This document shows positions 8,279-16,974 of a stretch of DNA of 64,000 bases, in pieces. The DNA lies in contig CAYLME010000001.1 in NCBI GenBank assembly GCA_964384585.1, positions 15,086 through 79,085 on the forward strand, read 5' to 3'. The translations under genes and the position numbers were made by a program. How positions within the stretch are numbered: the first letter of the stretch is position 1; every line of letters starts with the position of its first letter. The notes under the pieces are model-generated. The model was not told where the DNA came from. It did not search any database and saw nothing but the letters and a program-made list of their open reading frames with translations. The stretch is from DASTYK01 sp964384585 (lineage in GTDB: Bacteria > Gemmatimonadota > Gemmatimonadetes > Longimicrobiales > RSA9).

Positions 8279-8354
8279 CTCTGGTGGGCACAAAAATGCT
8301 TAGCTTCCCTCTGGTACGCAACAATTAAATTGCGCCCTCGCCACTCTGGTGGGC
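8279..8354. promoter_or_regulatory. Three-copy CTCTGGT repeat in a divergent promoter region
   Basis: Between the SWIB gene (-) and the PPTase gene (+), the 11-mer CTCTGGTGGGC occurs at 8279-8289 and 8344-8354, with a near copy CTCTGGTACGC at 8309-8319. The copies flank the only AT-rich patch here (ACAATTAAATTG, 8320-8331). They could be operator half-sites for a shared regulator, but no cognate regulator is adjacent. Confidence 0.35.
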
Positions 8355-8367
8355 GCGTGGTTCCCGG

Positions 8368-9153
8368 ATGCAGAACCGGAGGGACGTGGAAGTGGTGAGC
8401 GAGGAGCACAGCAGCAACCGTCCGGACGCATGGCGGAAGGTGCACGAGTCGCCTCCCCTCGGAGAGGACGATGTGCATGTCTGGCTCGTGCGTGTGCCGC
8501 CTGCCCGTGAGGGTGAATTGCCACTTCCGGACAGGCCGTCGCGAGTGCCCACACTCTCGAGCGGAGGGCCGCCGCCGCTCTCGAGCGACGAACTGGCGCG
8601 TGCACGCTCGCTTGCTGAACCGGCCCGCTCGCGCTTCGTGGCCGCGCGTACCGCACTGCGTGAGCGCCTGGCCGACTACCTCGGATGCGCCGCCTGTGAC
8701 GTCGGTTTCGACTATGGCGACATGGGGAAACCGCACCTGCGGACGCATGAGCGCCTGCACTTCAGTGTCGCACACGCCGGTGACCTCGCCCTCCTCGCCT
8801 TTGCCCGCGCGGCCCCCGTGGGCGTCGACATCGAGCGCCTGCGCACGGTGGCCAGACGCGAGCGCATCGCGCGCCGTGTGCTCGCAGCGGACTCTGCCGA
8901 AGCGCTCATGGGCGTGTCACCCCAGGAACGGGACGAGGCATTCGTCTGGGCGTGGACGCAAAGGGAGGCGTATGTGAAGGCGATCGGCAGCGGTGTACTG
9001 CGCTCGCCGGACCCGCTGCCCTTCGTGTGGCCGCCGCGTGCATACGGCAGTGCGGGCTGGCAGGTGACGCCGATTCCCATCGTCGCCGGCTACCACGCGT
9101 GCCTCGTCGTGCACGGCCCGCCGCGCACGGTGGAGTTGTTGCGAAGCTTCTAG
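8368..9153 (+). CDS. 4'-phosphopantetheinyl transferase (Sfp-type)
   Basis: 261-residue enzyme that transfers phosphopantetheine from CoA to carrier proteins. Motifs in order: KPHLRTHERLHFSVAHAGDLALLA (the usual F-N-x-S-H is FSVAH), VGVDIERLR containing the Mg-binding Asp and Glu, and WAWTQREAYVKAIG, the W-x-x-K-E-A signature with Lys replaced by Arg. About 60 N-terminal residues are poorly conserved, so the true start may be a later codon. No PKS, NRPS or ACP gene is in the window, so the carrier-protein partner is unknown; general Sfp-type activity is the safe call. It is convergent with psd, with 7 nt between the stops. Confidence 0.85.
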   Translation: MQNRRDVEVVSEEHSSNRPDAWRKVHESPPLGEDDVHVWLVRVPPAREGELPLPDRPSRVPTLSSGGPPPLSSDELARARSLAEPARSRFVAARTALRERLADYLGCAACDVGFDYGDMGKPHLRTHERLHFSVAHAGDLALLAFARAAPVGVDIERLRTVARRERIARRVLAADSAEALMGVSPQERDEAFVWAWTQREAYVKAIGSGVLRSPDPLPFVWPPRAYGSAGWQVTPIPIVAGYHACLVVHGPPRTVELLRSF

Positions 9154-9160
9154 GGCGAGC

Positions 9161-10072
9161 TCAGGGCATCTTCCGCGCGATCACACTGCCCAGCCGGATC
9201 GCGTCGCCGGCGGTCAGTTGCTCGAGCTGCACACTGCTCTCGAACAGCAGTACGACCGTCGAGCCGAGATGGAACGCCATGAGCTCGGCGCCCCGCGCGA
9301 CCTCGACGCCCGGCTCGTAGCGACGCTCCTCGATGGCGTGCGTGCCGCGGTTCGTGACCCAGCCGTGCGGGCCGCCGTTCCACACCGGATCGAACGCCGC
9401 GGAAATGCGTCCCACGTTGTACGCGCCCACAGCCACGACTGCGACCCTGCCGAGATCGCTGTCGATCGTGCAGAGGAGGCGCTCGTTGCGGGGGAACAGC
9501 CGATCGACGTGCGTGACGGCAGGTGCGTTCACCGGGAAGAGCGCGCCGGGCACGTGGCGCGCGCGCCGGATCACGCCCCCGCAGGGTGCGTGGATGCGAT
9601 GGTAGTGCCGCGGACTGAGGTAGAGAGTGAGAAACGCGCCGTCGTCATAGCGCCGGGCTTCCTCCTCCTCGGCGAGCAGGTCCCGAACGGTGTACGTGCG
9701 TCCCTTTGCCTGCAGCAGTGTGCCACCCCGTATCGTACCCGACTGACCGACGACGCCGTCCACCGGTGATCCTGCGACGTCTGCCGCCTCCGGCCACGAC
9801 CGTACACCGGGCCGGAGGCGGCGAACGAAGAACCGGTTGATCGAGGGATACTCCTCGAGCGGCAGCTCGGCCTCGGTGGTGTCGATGCCCGTCGCGCGCG
9901 CGAAGGCGCCGAGCACTGCCCGTCGGACGCGCCGTGGCAGCGGCGTATCAGCGATACGTCCGAAGCCGCGCGAGAAGAGTCCCTGCGGCAGGTAACCCAT
10001 GAGGCGCAGCGTCGCACGCCAGTGCATGGGCGGCAGGTCGGGCGAAACGTCGGGTATTCTCTCTTCGGTCAC
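9161..10072 (-). CDS. psd: Phosphatidylserine decarboxylase proenzyme
   Basis: 303-residue pyruvoyl enzyme that converts phosphatidylserine to phosphatidylethanolamine. Seen: SINRFFVRRLRPG, SPVDGVVGQSG (catalytic Asp105), YLSPRHYHRIHAP (His161), and the self-cleavage motif L-G-S-T at residues 269-272, where Ser271 becomes the pyruvoyl group. Length and motif position near the C-terminus fit the bacterial PSD-B type. The GTG start overlaps the TGA of the glycosyltransferase gene by 4 nt (GTGA), so translation is coupled. It is the last gene of the three-gene operon TPR lipoprotein - glycosyltransferase - psd. No pssA is visible in the window. Confidence 0.93.
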   Translation of the reverse strand: MTEERIPDVSPDLPPMHWRATLRLMGYLPQGLFSRGFGRIADTPLPRRVRRAVLGAFARATGIDTTEAELPLEEYPSINRFFVRRLRPGVRSWPEAADVAGSPVDGVVGQSGTIRGGTLLQAKGRTYTVRDLLAEEEEARRYDDGAFLTLYLSPRHYHRIHAPCGGVIRRARHVPGALFPVNAPAVTHVDRLFPRNERLLCTIDSDLGRVAVVAVGAYNVGRISAAFDPVWNGGPHGWVTNRGTHAIEERRYEPGVEVARGAELMAFHLGSTVVLLFESSVQLEQLTAGDAIRLGSVIARKMP

Positions 10073-11547
10073 GGCTCGGCCGACTGTTCAGCACCCTCGA
10101 CGACCGCCTGGCAGAGCTCCAGCCAGTGCCGCAGCTGCGTGAAGATCATGAACTCGTCGTGCGCACGACGCTGGGCGTTGCGGCCCCAGCGTGCGCGTTC
10201 TTCTGGCTGATGCAGCATGGCCGTGAGAATGCCTGCCAGCTCTTCCACATTCTCCGGGTCCTGCACCAGCCGGCCGTGCTCGCCATCCACGATCTGGAGG
10301 CGCGGGCCAACCGCGCTGGCGCTGGTCAGTACGGGCATCCGCTTCCACATCGCCTCGGCGACGGTCAGACCGAAGCCCTCGCGCAGCGAGTTCTGCACGA
10401 CGATCGTAGACGCGCGTTGGAGCGCGTTCACAAGCAGCGCGTTCTCTCTGCGTGATTCCATCGGCAGAAGCAGAATCGCGATATCCTCCTGCGTCCCGGC
10501 CGGCAGGTCGGCGTAGGCGCGGACCAGTGCGTCGAGCACGGCGCGTGCTTCCGGGTCGTCGGCCACGGAGCCGATCACGGGTCCGACCAGGACGAGGCGC
10601 GCGAGCAATGCACGGCGCCGTGCGATTCCCGTCTGTGATGCGGCCTGCGCCTTCATCCTTACGAATGCGTGCATCAGCGGGAGGAAGCCCTTGAGGCGGT
10701 CCCAGCGGGATACCTGCAGCACGATGGGGCGGGTAAGCAGCCCGATGTCCCCCATCTCTGCGGCCTTGACGGGCTCGCCCGACGAGCTGATGCGCTGTGC
10801 CTGGTGCTCGAACGACGCCTGCACGATCGGCCCTGCGCTCGAGAGTCCGCCACTCACGAGCGTGCAGACCACCCCGTGCAGGCTCAGCTCCACGTTCTTC
10901 GGCGCGAGCGGATCGATCGCGGGATGAATGATCGTCGCCCGACTCTCCATCGATGCGGGCACGTACTCCGGCGCGGAGAAGATGACACGGTCCACGGCGT
11001 CCGCGTAGCGCTCGAGGAGCTGCCACGCCGCCGTCGTGCGCGGTGTGTGCTCGTCCAGTCCGATGTGGCAGCGCCAGAGCAGATGCACATCGGCTCCCGC
11101 GCGCAGCAACGGCGCCATGGGCAGCGTCTGCGGATCGTGCAGCGCCACGATGTCACCCGGCTTCAGCTGCCGCAGCAGTTCCTGCGCGTTACGCCGGTTC
11201 ACGTCCTCGTAGATGCGGACGTCCTCGGGCGTGATCACGGGCTCGCCCGCATCGTGGATCAGGTTGTGGATACGCTTGGTGAACTCGAAGAAACGCGGAT
11301 CGGCGGATTCGATCACCGCCCACTGCACCTTCAGTCCCAGGTCACGCAGCAGGGTGATCATTGCGGGCAGCATTTCCGCGACACCGCCCCCCTGCGCGGT
11401 CGAGTTGACCATCCACAGTGTGCGCCCCTCGAGCGAGGGCAGCGTCCGCTGCGCCAGGGCCCTGAGCGCCGCAACCGGCGCCGCCAGGTGCGCTACGGCC
11501 GCATGCTCGTCCAGCCTCGGCAGCGAGTTGATCTCAGCGATCCGCAC
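10069..11547 (-). CDS. TreT-like glycosyltransferase (GT-B fold)
   Basis: 492-residue GT4-type retaining glycosyltransferase. It resembles trehalose glycosyltransferring synthase TreT: N-terminal VNSTAQGGGVAEML (TreT-type glycine loop), IVALHDPQT, LLWRCHIGLD, then the nucleotide-sugar half with VLQVSRWDRLKG, IVVQNSLREGFGLTVAEAMWK (E-x7-E motif) and QIVDGEHGRLV. TreT joins NDP-glucose and glucose to trehalose; another acceptor is possible, and I would not fix the product. Its start overlaps the upstream TPR gene by 14 nt and its stop overlaps psd by 4 nt, so it is firmly in one operon. The region around residues 230-265 (SSAGPIVQASFEHQAQ) is a small insertion between the two Rossmann halves. 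Confidence 0.78.
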   Translation of the reverse strand: MRIAEINSLPRLDEHAAVAHLAAPVAALRALAQRTLPSLEGRTLWMVNSTAQGGGVAEMLPAMITLLRDLGLKVQWAVIESADPRFFEFTKRIHNLIHDAGEPVITPEDVRIYEDVNRRNAQELLRQLKPGDIVALHDPQTLPMAPLLRAGADVHLLWRCHIGLDEHTPRTTAAWQLLERYADAVDRVIFSAPEYVPASMESRATIIHPAIDPLAPKNVELSLHGVVCTLVSGGLSSAGPIVQASFEHQAQRISSSGEPVKAAEMGDIGLLTRPIVLQVSRWDRLKGFLPLMHAFVRMKAQAASQTGIARRRALLARLVLVGPVIGSVADDPEARAVLDALVRAYADLPAGTQEDIAILLLPMESRRENALLVNALQRASTIVVQNSLREGFGLTVAEAMWKRMPVLTSASAVGPRLQIVDGEHGRLVQDPENVEELAGILTAMLHQPEERARWGRNAQRRAHDEFMIFTQLRHWLELCQAVVEGAEQSAEP

Positions 11548-12451
11548 TCGCCAGCTCCGCCTCCGCCGCGATGAAGCCGAACGCGGCCCAGTTCGGCCCG
11601 GTCACGATACGCTCGAAGATCTCGCGCGCACGCTCTTCCTGCCCGTTGTAGAGATACCAGTTCGCGACGCCGTAGCCGTAGGTCGCGAGCTGCACCGCGT
11701 CATCGGTGTCCGCCGCCAGCAGGTCATCGGGCGCGGCCAGCCCCTTGTACATGAGCAGCCGACGGTGGTACGCGTCGTTCTCGAGTATGCGCATGTCCGG
11801 CGTGATGCGGTCGAGCACGGCTGCAGCCTCCGCGTCGCGACCGAGTCGCCGCAGAGTCATGTACAGCCAGTCCGCGCTCGCAACGAGCATGTCGTCATTC
11901 GTCGAAACCGCGACCGCCTGCTGCCAGGCCGGCAGCGCGCTCTCGAAGTCGTGTTTCAGGTAGTGTGCGAGAGCCAGGTGGTACCAGACGTTCGACTGCA
12001 GCGTGCTCGTCGGGATGTTGTAGCGGTTGGGTGCACCGTCGGGCTCCACCTCGTCAGGCTGCCCGCGCGTCAGCTCCGCGGCCCGGGCCAGGTCGCTGAT
12101 CGCGGCATCGAGGCGGCGCACGGTGATGTAGCGGTGGCCCCGATGACGATACATGCGCGCGTCGTCGGGGTGCAGCGCCACGCCACGGGAGAAGACGTCG
12201 ATTGCGTCACGGTAGCGGCCGAGGTACGCGAGGCGGCGACCGAGCCAGATGATCGAATCGGCGTCCTCCGGTGCCGCGTCGTATGCCGCCTGCGCGTGCG
12301 CGAGGTCCGCCTCGAGCCGCGCGCGCGTGTCCGGTGCGAGCGCCGGCGCATGCAGATCGAGACCAGTCAGCGAACGGGCCTCCGGTTCCTGCGCGGGCAC
12401 GGCGCAGGCACCGAGCGTAACCGCGCCTGCCACTGCCAGCCATCGCATCAT
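11534..12451 (-). CDS. TPR-repeat lipoprotein
   Basis: 305-residue predicted lipoprotein: signal MMRWLAVAGAVTLGAC with lipobox LGAC (Cys16). The remainder is tetratricopeptide-like helical repeats: DSIIWLGRRLAYLGRYRDAIDVFSR, a clear ARMYRHRGHRYITVRRLDAAISDLARA unit, YHLALAHYLKHDFESALPAWQQA, and DWLYMTLRRLGRDAEAAAVLD. The first of two adjacent ATG codons (12451) is chosen, with GGAG 7 nt upstream; longer frames to 12916 run through the divergent gene and lack a signal. It heads the operon with the TreT-like enzyme and psd, suggesting an envelope scaffold, but no catalytic residues are seen. Confidence 0.8.
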   Translation of the reverse strand: MMRWLAVAGAVTLGACAVPAQEPEARSLTGLDLHAPALAPDTRARLEADLAHAQAAYDAAPEDADSIIWLGRRLAYLGRYRDAIDVFSRGVALHPDDARMYRHRGHRYITVRRLDAAISDLARAAELTRGQPDEVEPDGAPNRYNIPTSTLQSNVWYHLALAHYLKHDFESALPAWQQAVAVSTNDDMLVASADWLYMTLRRLGRDAEAAAVLDRITPDMRILENDAYHRRLLMYKGLAAPDDLLAADTDDAVQLATYGYGVANWYLYNGQEERAREIFERIVTGPNWAAFGFIAAEAELASADR

Positions 12452-12596
12452 GGGCGTGCTCCGGGAAAGGTGAACGTGCGCTGATGTTCGCCCGCGGCGT
12501 GCTGCTGAGGCAAGATCAGGTCCGCCGCCGGTGCGGCTCCCTCGTGCGCGCTTCTTGCGACCGCTGCACGCGACTGCTGCACGCGACCGAGGTGAC

Positions 12597-13898
12597 ATGG
12601 CGACACGGAAGAAGGTCCCACGCACGAAGGCGTCAGGGCGCAGGCGGCAGGACCGCCCGGACGGTAAGGCACGCAGCCAGCTTGCCGAATACCGGCGCAG
12701 GCGCGACTTCAGCGCGACGCCGGAGCCGAGTGACGCCGCCGTGGCGGGACGCGCGGAGCCGGCGGCCGGTGCGCGAGGCCACCTGCGGTTCGTCGTCCAG
12801 AAGCACGCGGCCACGAGCCTGCACTTCGACCTGCGTCTCGAGCTGGACGGCGTCATGAAGAGCTGGGCCGTGCCGAAGGGACCGAGCCTGGATCCCGCCA
12901 CCAAGCGGCTCGCCATGCAGGTCGAAGATCATCCGATCGCGTACAACACGTTCGAAGGCATCATCCCGGAACACGAGTATGGCGGCGGCACGGTCATGCT
13001 GTGGGACCGCGGCACATACTTCCCCGACGAGGCGGGCGAGAGCGATCACGAGGTGGTGCTGCGCCGGGAGATGAAGCAGGGCAAGCTGAGCATCACCTTC
13101 GAGGGCGAGCGGCTGCGCGGCTCGTTCGCACTGGTGCGTACCGATAGCGGCGCAAAGCCGAAGTGGCTGCTGATCAAACACCGCGACGCGACGGCTCGGC
13201 GCGGGTACGACATCACGGCCGATATCGATACGTCCATCGAGACCGGACGCACGATGGACGAGATCGCGCGCGGCGACTCTGAAGTCTGGCACTCGAACCG
13301 CAAGGCGCCCGCCGCCGGCAGGACCGGACGCCGCACCGGGCGCGGCGCTCCATCCGCCGGCCCCGCCAGTCTGGCGGACCTCGCGATCCGGCCGATGCGG
13401 CCGTCTCCGCGCAAGCGACTCTCTGCACGCGCGAGCTGGTCGTTCGAGCCCGCACCTGACGGCACCCGTGCACTTGCGTATGTCACGCCTGATGCCGCGA
13501 CACTCGTGGACGAAAGTGGTCGTCAGCGCGGTGGCTGGCCGCAGGTCACGGATTCTTTGCAGGCACTCGCGAAGCGGGCGCGCACGTCGTTCGTGCTGGA
13601 CGGTGCGATCGTGGCGGATGAAGACGGCGCGACCTACATGGTGTGGGACCTGCTCCTGGACGCCGGCGAAGCGCTGCTCGACCGTCCCTGGCGCGAGCGG
13701 CGCGCAGCGCTCGCGTCGCTCTTCGAGCGACGTCGTCTGCAGCACGTCGTTTTGCTGGAAGTGAATGACGATCTCGCGAGCGCACGGGAGCTCGCGCGCG
13801 AGCGCGGCTGGGAAGCGGTGCGTGCGCGTTCCGCGGACGGTCGCTACCTGCCCGGAAAGATGTCCAGCGACTGGCTGGAGCAGCCGCTTCAGGGTTGA
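12597..13898 (+). CDS. LigD-type 3'-phosphoesterase fused to a catalytically dead ligase domain
   Basis: 433-residue protein. Residues 63-195 match the LigD 3'-phosphoesterase (PE) domain used in bacterial end-joining: FVVQKHAATSLHFDLRLELDG (His70, His76, Asp78, Arg80), SWAVPKGPS, VEDHPIAYNTFEG (His112, Tyr116) and IPEHEYGGGTV, so all recognised metal-site residues are present. Residues 278-430 align in order with the ATP-dependent DNA ligase domain, but motif I (E-P-K-W-D-G-x-R) reads E-P-A-P-D-G-T-R with the nucleotide-binding Lys replaced by Ala286. Motif III D-G-E reads DGA, and motif IV E-G-x-x-x-K reads EAVRAR. Ligase activity is therefore not expected. A polymerase domain and a ku gene are absent from the window. 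The start ATG has GAGGTGAC just upstream. The N-terminal 55 residues are basic and probably disordered. Confidence 0.85.
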   Translation: MATRKKVPRTKASGRRRQDRPDGKARSQLAEYRRRRDFSATPEPSDAAVAGRAEPAAGARGHLRFVVQKHAATSLHFDLRLELDGVMKSWAVPKGPSLDPATKRLAMQVEDHPIAYNTFEGIIPEHEYGGGTVMLWDRGTYFPDEAGESDHEVVLRREMKQGKLSITFEGERLRGSFALVRTDSGAKPKWLLIKHRDATARRGYDITADIDTSIETGRTMDEIARGDSEVWHSNRKAPAAGRTGRRTGRGAPSAGPASLADLAIRPMRPSPRKRLSARASWSFEPAPDGTRALAYVTPDAATLVDESGRQRGGWPQVTDSLQALAKRARTSFVLDGAIVADEDGATYMVWDLLLDAGEALLDRPWRERRAALASLFERRRLQHVVLLEVNDDLASARELARERGWEAVRARSADGRYLPGKMSSDWLEQPLQG

Positions 13899-13929
13899 CG
13901 GCAGGTACTGCAGCACTGTTCTTTCGAGC

Positions 13930-14565
13930 ATGCCCCCACGCGACAACCCGGAGATCAGCCGCCACGGTGCGGACGCGCGCGTGCAGCGCATCGGGATGAT
14001 CGCGGTCGCGCTCTTCGCCGCGTGGTACGTCGGCCGGCCGGTCTTGAACCCGTTCCACTACGTGTTCCTGCGCGATGTCATCCTCGCGACGCACGAAGCC
14101 GGGCACGTCATCTTCATGCCGTTCGGCGAGTACGTCATGGTGCTCGGCGGCACACTGTTCCAGGTGCTCCTGCCGATCGTATTCATTGGGTATTTCTGGC
14201 GGCGGAACGACCGGTATGCCGCGTTCATCATCTCGCTGTGGCTGGCCTTCGCGCTGACCGACGCCGCCGTCTACATCGGCGACGCGCGCACGCGCCAGCT
14301 GCCGCTGCTCGGCGGTGACCCGGCCGGCCACGACTGGACGTTCCTGCTGGTGCAGACCGGCCTGCTGGAGCATGATCGCACGATCGCGCGGGCGGTGCAT
14401 GGGCTGGGGTTGCTCGTCTTCGGGTTTGCCGTGGCGGGTGCGCTGTATGCCGCATGGCGGCACGGCGCGCCTGATGCTGCACCGGATGCGGATGGAACAC
14501 TGAGCGCGAGTGGCGCGGACGCCGCCAGTCCGGCCGTTACTGCCAGTCGCTGGACGGAGGGGTGA
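13930..14565 (+). CDS. Polytopic membrane protein with HEAGH zinc-peptidase motif
   Basis: 211-residue membrane protein with about four to five helices. The second hydrophobic segment carries H-E-A-G-H (residues 55-59), a zincin motif at a membrane interface as in M50 site-2-protease-type peptidases, followed by FGEYVMVLGGTLFQVLLP and later GGDPAGHDWTFLLVQTGLLEHD, whose His and Asp could complete a metal site. I know conserved hypothetical proteins with this layout but no characterised member. The start is the ATG at 13930, with a weak GAG upstream, 31 nt after the LigD-like gene. Its last 29 nt overlap the convergent GGDEF-EAL gene, so the Ala/Asp-rich C-terminal tail is unconstrained. Confidence 0.65.
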   Translation: MPPRDNPEISRHGADARVQRIGMIAVALFAAWYVGRPVLNPFHYVFLRDVILATHEAGHVIFMPFGEYVMVLGGTLFQVLLPIVFIGYFWRRNDRYAAFIISLWLAFALTDAAVYIGDARTRQLPLLGGDPAGHDWTFLLVQTGLLEHDRTIARAVHGLGLLVFGFAVAGALYAAWRHGAPDAAPDADGTLSASGADAASPAVTASRWTEG

Positions 14566-16801
14566 GCGCGGCCACCGGCTCCTGCAGCATGCGTGTGGCG
14601 GTCTCCGCGTCCAGTGCGGGCGCGAACAGCCAGCCCTGGCCGATCCGGCACCCCAGCTCGCAGAGGATCTGCCGCTGTGCTTCGGTCTCCACGCCTTCCG
14701 CGATCGTGTCCAGCCCGAGCGTAGCTGCGAGCGACAGGATCGCACGCACGAGTTCGGCTTCGCTGCCACCACTCGCCAGACCGGTCATGAAGTGGCGTGA
14801 GATCTTGAGCGAACCGACGGGCAGCCGCTGCAGGTAGGCCAGCGACGAGTAGCCGGTACCGAAATCATCGATCCAGACGGACACACCATGCGCGCGCAGG
14901 CGATCGAGCACGCGTGCCGCGGCGGCGGAGTCCTCCATCATCGCCGTCTCGGTCAGCTCCAGCTTGAGCGAGCTGTGCGGGACCTGACGTTCGCGCAGCA
15001 CCGCGATGACCTCATCGGCGAAGCGCTCGTCGAGGAACTGCTTGCCGGAAACATTCACGCTCAGCACGAACGGCTGCCCCTCGGGCAGAATCGTATTCCA
15101 GCGCTGCAGCAGCGTGCACGACTCGTCGAGCACCCAGCGGCCGATGTCGGAGATCAGGCCGGTCTCCTCGGCGAGGGGCACGAAGACGTCCGGCATGAGC
15201 AGGCCGCGCTCCGGGTGCGCCCAGCGCACGAGTGCCTCGAACCCGATCAGCTCACCCGTTTCCAGACGCACGAGCGGCTGGTAGTGCGTGACGAACTCGT
15301 GACGCTCGATCGCCTGGCGAATGTCGCTCTCCAGCTCGAGCTGGAAGACCGCGTCCCGGTGCATCGCTTCATCGAACAACGCGTAGCGCGAACGCTGCCG
15401 CTTCGCCCGGTACATCGCCGTGTCCGCATCGCGCAGCAGCGTGTCTGTCGCGTCGCCGGCGCCACCCAGCGCAATGCCGATGCTGGCGGATACGTACAAT
15501 CGCTGCCCGCGCGTGCGGAACGGCTCGGCGAGTGCGTGCTGGATCCGGTCGGCAATGCGCACCGCGGCTTCACCGTCCCGCACGTCGTCCACCAGCACGG
15601 CGAATTCGTCGCCGCCGAGACGGGCGAGCGTGTCCTCCGGCCGGAGCAGCAGCTCGAGCCGGCGCGCCACGTCGATCAGCAGGCTGTCACCCGCCGGATG
15701 ACCCAGGCTGTCGTTCACGACCTTGAAACGGTCGAGGTCGATGAAGAGTACCGCGAAACGGAAGGACGGCCGGCGATGCGCGTGGTGCAGGAACCGGTCG
15801 AGGCGCTCCAGGAACAGCGCGCGATTCGGCAGGCCCGTGAGCGCGTCATGCAGTGCGTCATGCAGCAGCTGCTGTTCTGCGCGCTTGCGTGACGTGACAT
15901 CCGCCTGTGAGCCGGTCACGCGCACGGCGCGGCCGCGCCGGTCGCGCACGACGACGCCGCGCGCCACCATGTTGCGCCACGTCCCGTCTGCGTGGCGCAT
16001 GCGATACTCGACCTCGAACTTGGCGCCGCTCGCGAGAAGCGCCTCGATCGCGGCATCGACCGCGCCACGATCCTCGGGGTGTACGCGCTCCAGCCAGGCA
16101 TCGAGTGAGCGTCCGATCTCGTGCGGCGCGCACCCGAGCATCGACTTCCAGCGCGACGAGTAGAAGACCACGCCACGCACGACGTTCCAGTCCCACAGCC
16201 CGTCGTTCGTGCCCCACGCCGCCAGCGCGAAGCGCTCGCGACTCGCCACCAGGCGTTCCTCGACACGCATGCGTGTGCCGAACCCGATGAACGAAAACAG
16301 CGCGAGGCTGGCGGCAGCGGCCAGGTAGAGCGAAAGCTCGATCCGCGGCTCCTGCACCAGCAGCATCACCGCGATGAGGCCGGCGGCGCTGGTGGAGCCA
16401 TACCAGACGAGCATCCGCCGCTCGGCGACGGCGGCACTGAAACCCGCGACGAACACCATCAGCGTGAGTGCGTACTGCCATGCGAACTCGTTCAACAGGA
16501 CGAGCAGCAGCAGCCACGCCGTCACTGAGAGATATGCCGCCATCACGACGCGGCGCAGCCTGGTCGTTCGCAGCCGGCACGCCAACGCGAATGCGACCAG
16601 GCAGGCGGCAGCTGCGGCGATCCGGAGCAGCCAGGGGTCGTGCGCCAGCGGGTACGTCGCCACGTACAGCGGGCGCAGCACGAGCACGAGCAGCGCCGTA
16701 GCCGCCATCAGTATGCGGTACGTGCGGATCTCGAAGCTGGACAGCCGGTGAAGGCTCTCCGATGTCGGCAGGTTCGGCGCCGTGGGATTCACGCTCTTCA
16801 T
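14537..16801 (-). CDS. Membrane PAS-GGDEF-EAL protein (cyclic-di-GMP turnover)
   Basis: 754 residues: an N-terminal membrane module of about six helices (residues 30-175), a PAS/PAC sensor (about 185-305), a GGDEF domain (315-475) and an EAL domain (490-745). The diguanylate cyclase site GGDEF is intact at 396-400, and the inhibitory I-site R-P-E-D lies five residues before it (387-390). In the EAL domain FEALVRW (522-524), NVSGKQF, LELTE and DDFGTG (645-650) are present, but the usual L-K-I-D reads L-K-I-S (Ser668), so phosphodiesterase output may be altered. Both activities are plausible. It is a single gene, divergent from the FKBP gene; its 3' end overlaps the HEAGH membrane-protein gene. 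Confidence 0.92.
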   Translation of the reverse strand: MKSVNPTAPNLPTSESLHRLSSFEIRTYRILMAATALLVLVLRPLYVATYPLAHDPWLLRIAAAAACLVAFALACRLRTTRLRRVVMAAYLSVTAWLLLLVLLNEFAWQYALTLMVFVAGFSAAVAERRMLVWYGSTSAAGLIAVMLLVQEPRIELSLYLAAAASLALFSFIGFGTRMRVEERLVASRERFALAAWGTNDGLWDWNVVRGVVFYSSRWKSMLGCAPHEIGRSLDAWLERVHPEDRGAVDAAIEALLASGAKFEVEYRMRHADGTWRNMVARGVVVRDRRGRAVRVTGSQADVTSRKRAEQQLLHDALHDALTGLPNRALFLERLDRFLHHAHRRPSFRFAVLFIDLDRFKVVNDSLGHPAGDSLLIDVARRLELLLRPEDTLARLGGDEFAVLVDDVRDGEAAVRIADRIQHALAEPFRTRGQRLYVSASIGIALGGAGDATDTLLRDADTAMYRAKRQRSRYALFDEAMHRDAVFQLELESDIRQAIERHEFVTHYQPLVRLETGELIGFEALVRWAHPERGLLMPDVFVPLAEETGLISDIGRWVLDESCTLLQRWNTILPEGQPFVLSVNVSGKQFLDERFADEVIAVLRERQVPHSSLKLELTETAMMEDSAAAARVLDRLRAHGVSVWIDDFGTGYSSLAYLQRLPVGSLKISRHFMTGLASGGSEAELVRAILSLAATLGLDTIAEGVETEAQRQILCELGCRIGQGWLFAPALDAETATRMLQEPVAALTPPSSDWQ

Positions 16802-16974
16802 GGAACAGGATCGGGAGCCGGCCGCGTCGAATCAGGCAGGCGGCAGGCCCGGAGAGAGGAGGAAAACTACGTCTTTCCTGCTTGCGCTTGCAACGGTCAT
16901 GTTCATGGCGCCAGCGCCACACCCGGGCATAGCTTGGTCCCGGAACATCGGTTACACCCACAGACGGAGGTCCC

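Noticed and set aside
12633..13991. 452-residue antisense frame opposite the LigD-like gene
   Set aside because: Shadow; the plus strand carries clear PE motifs.
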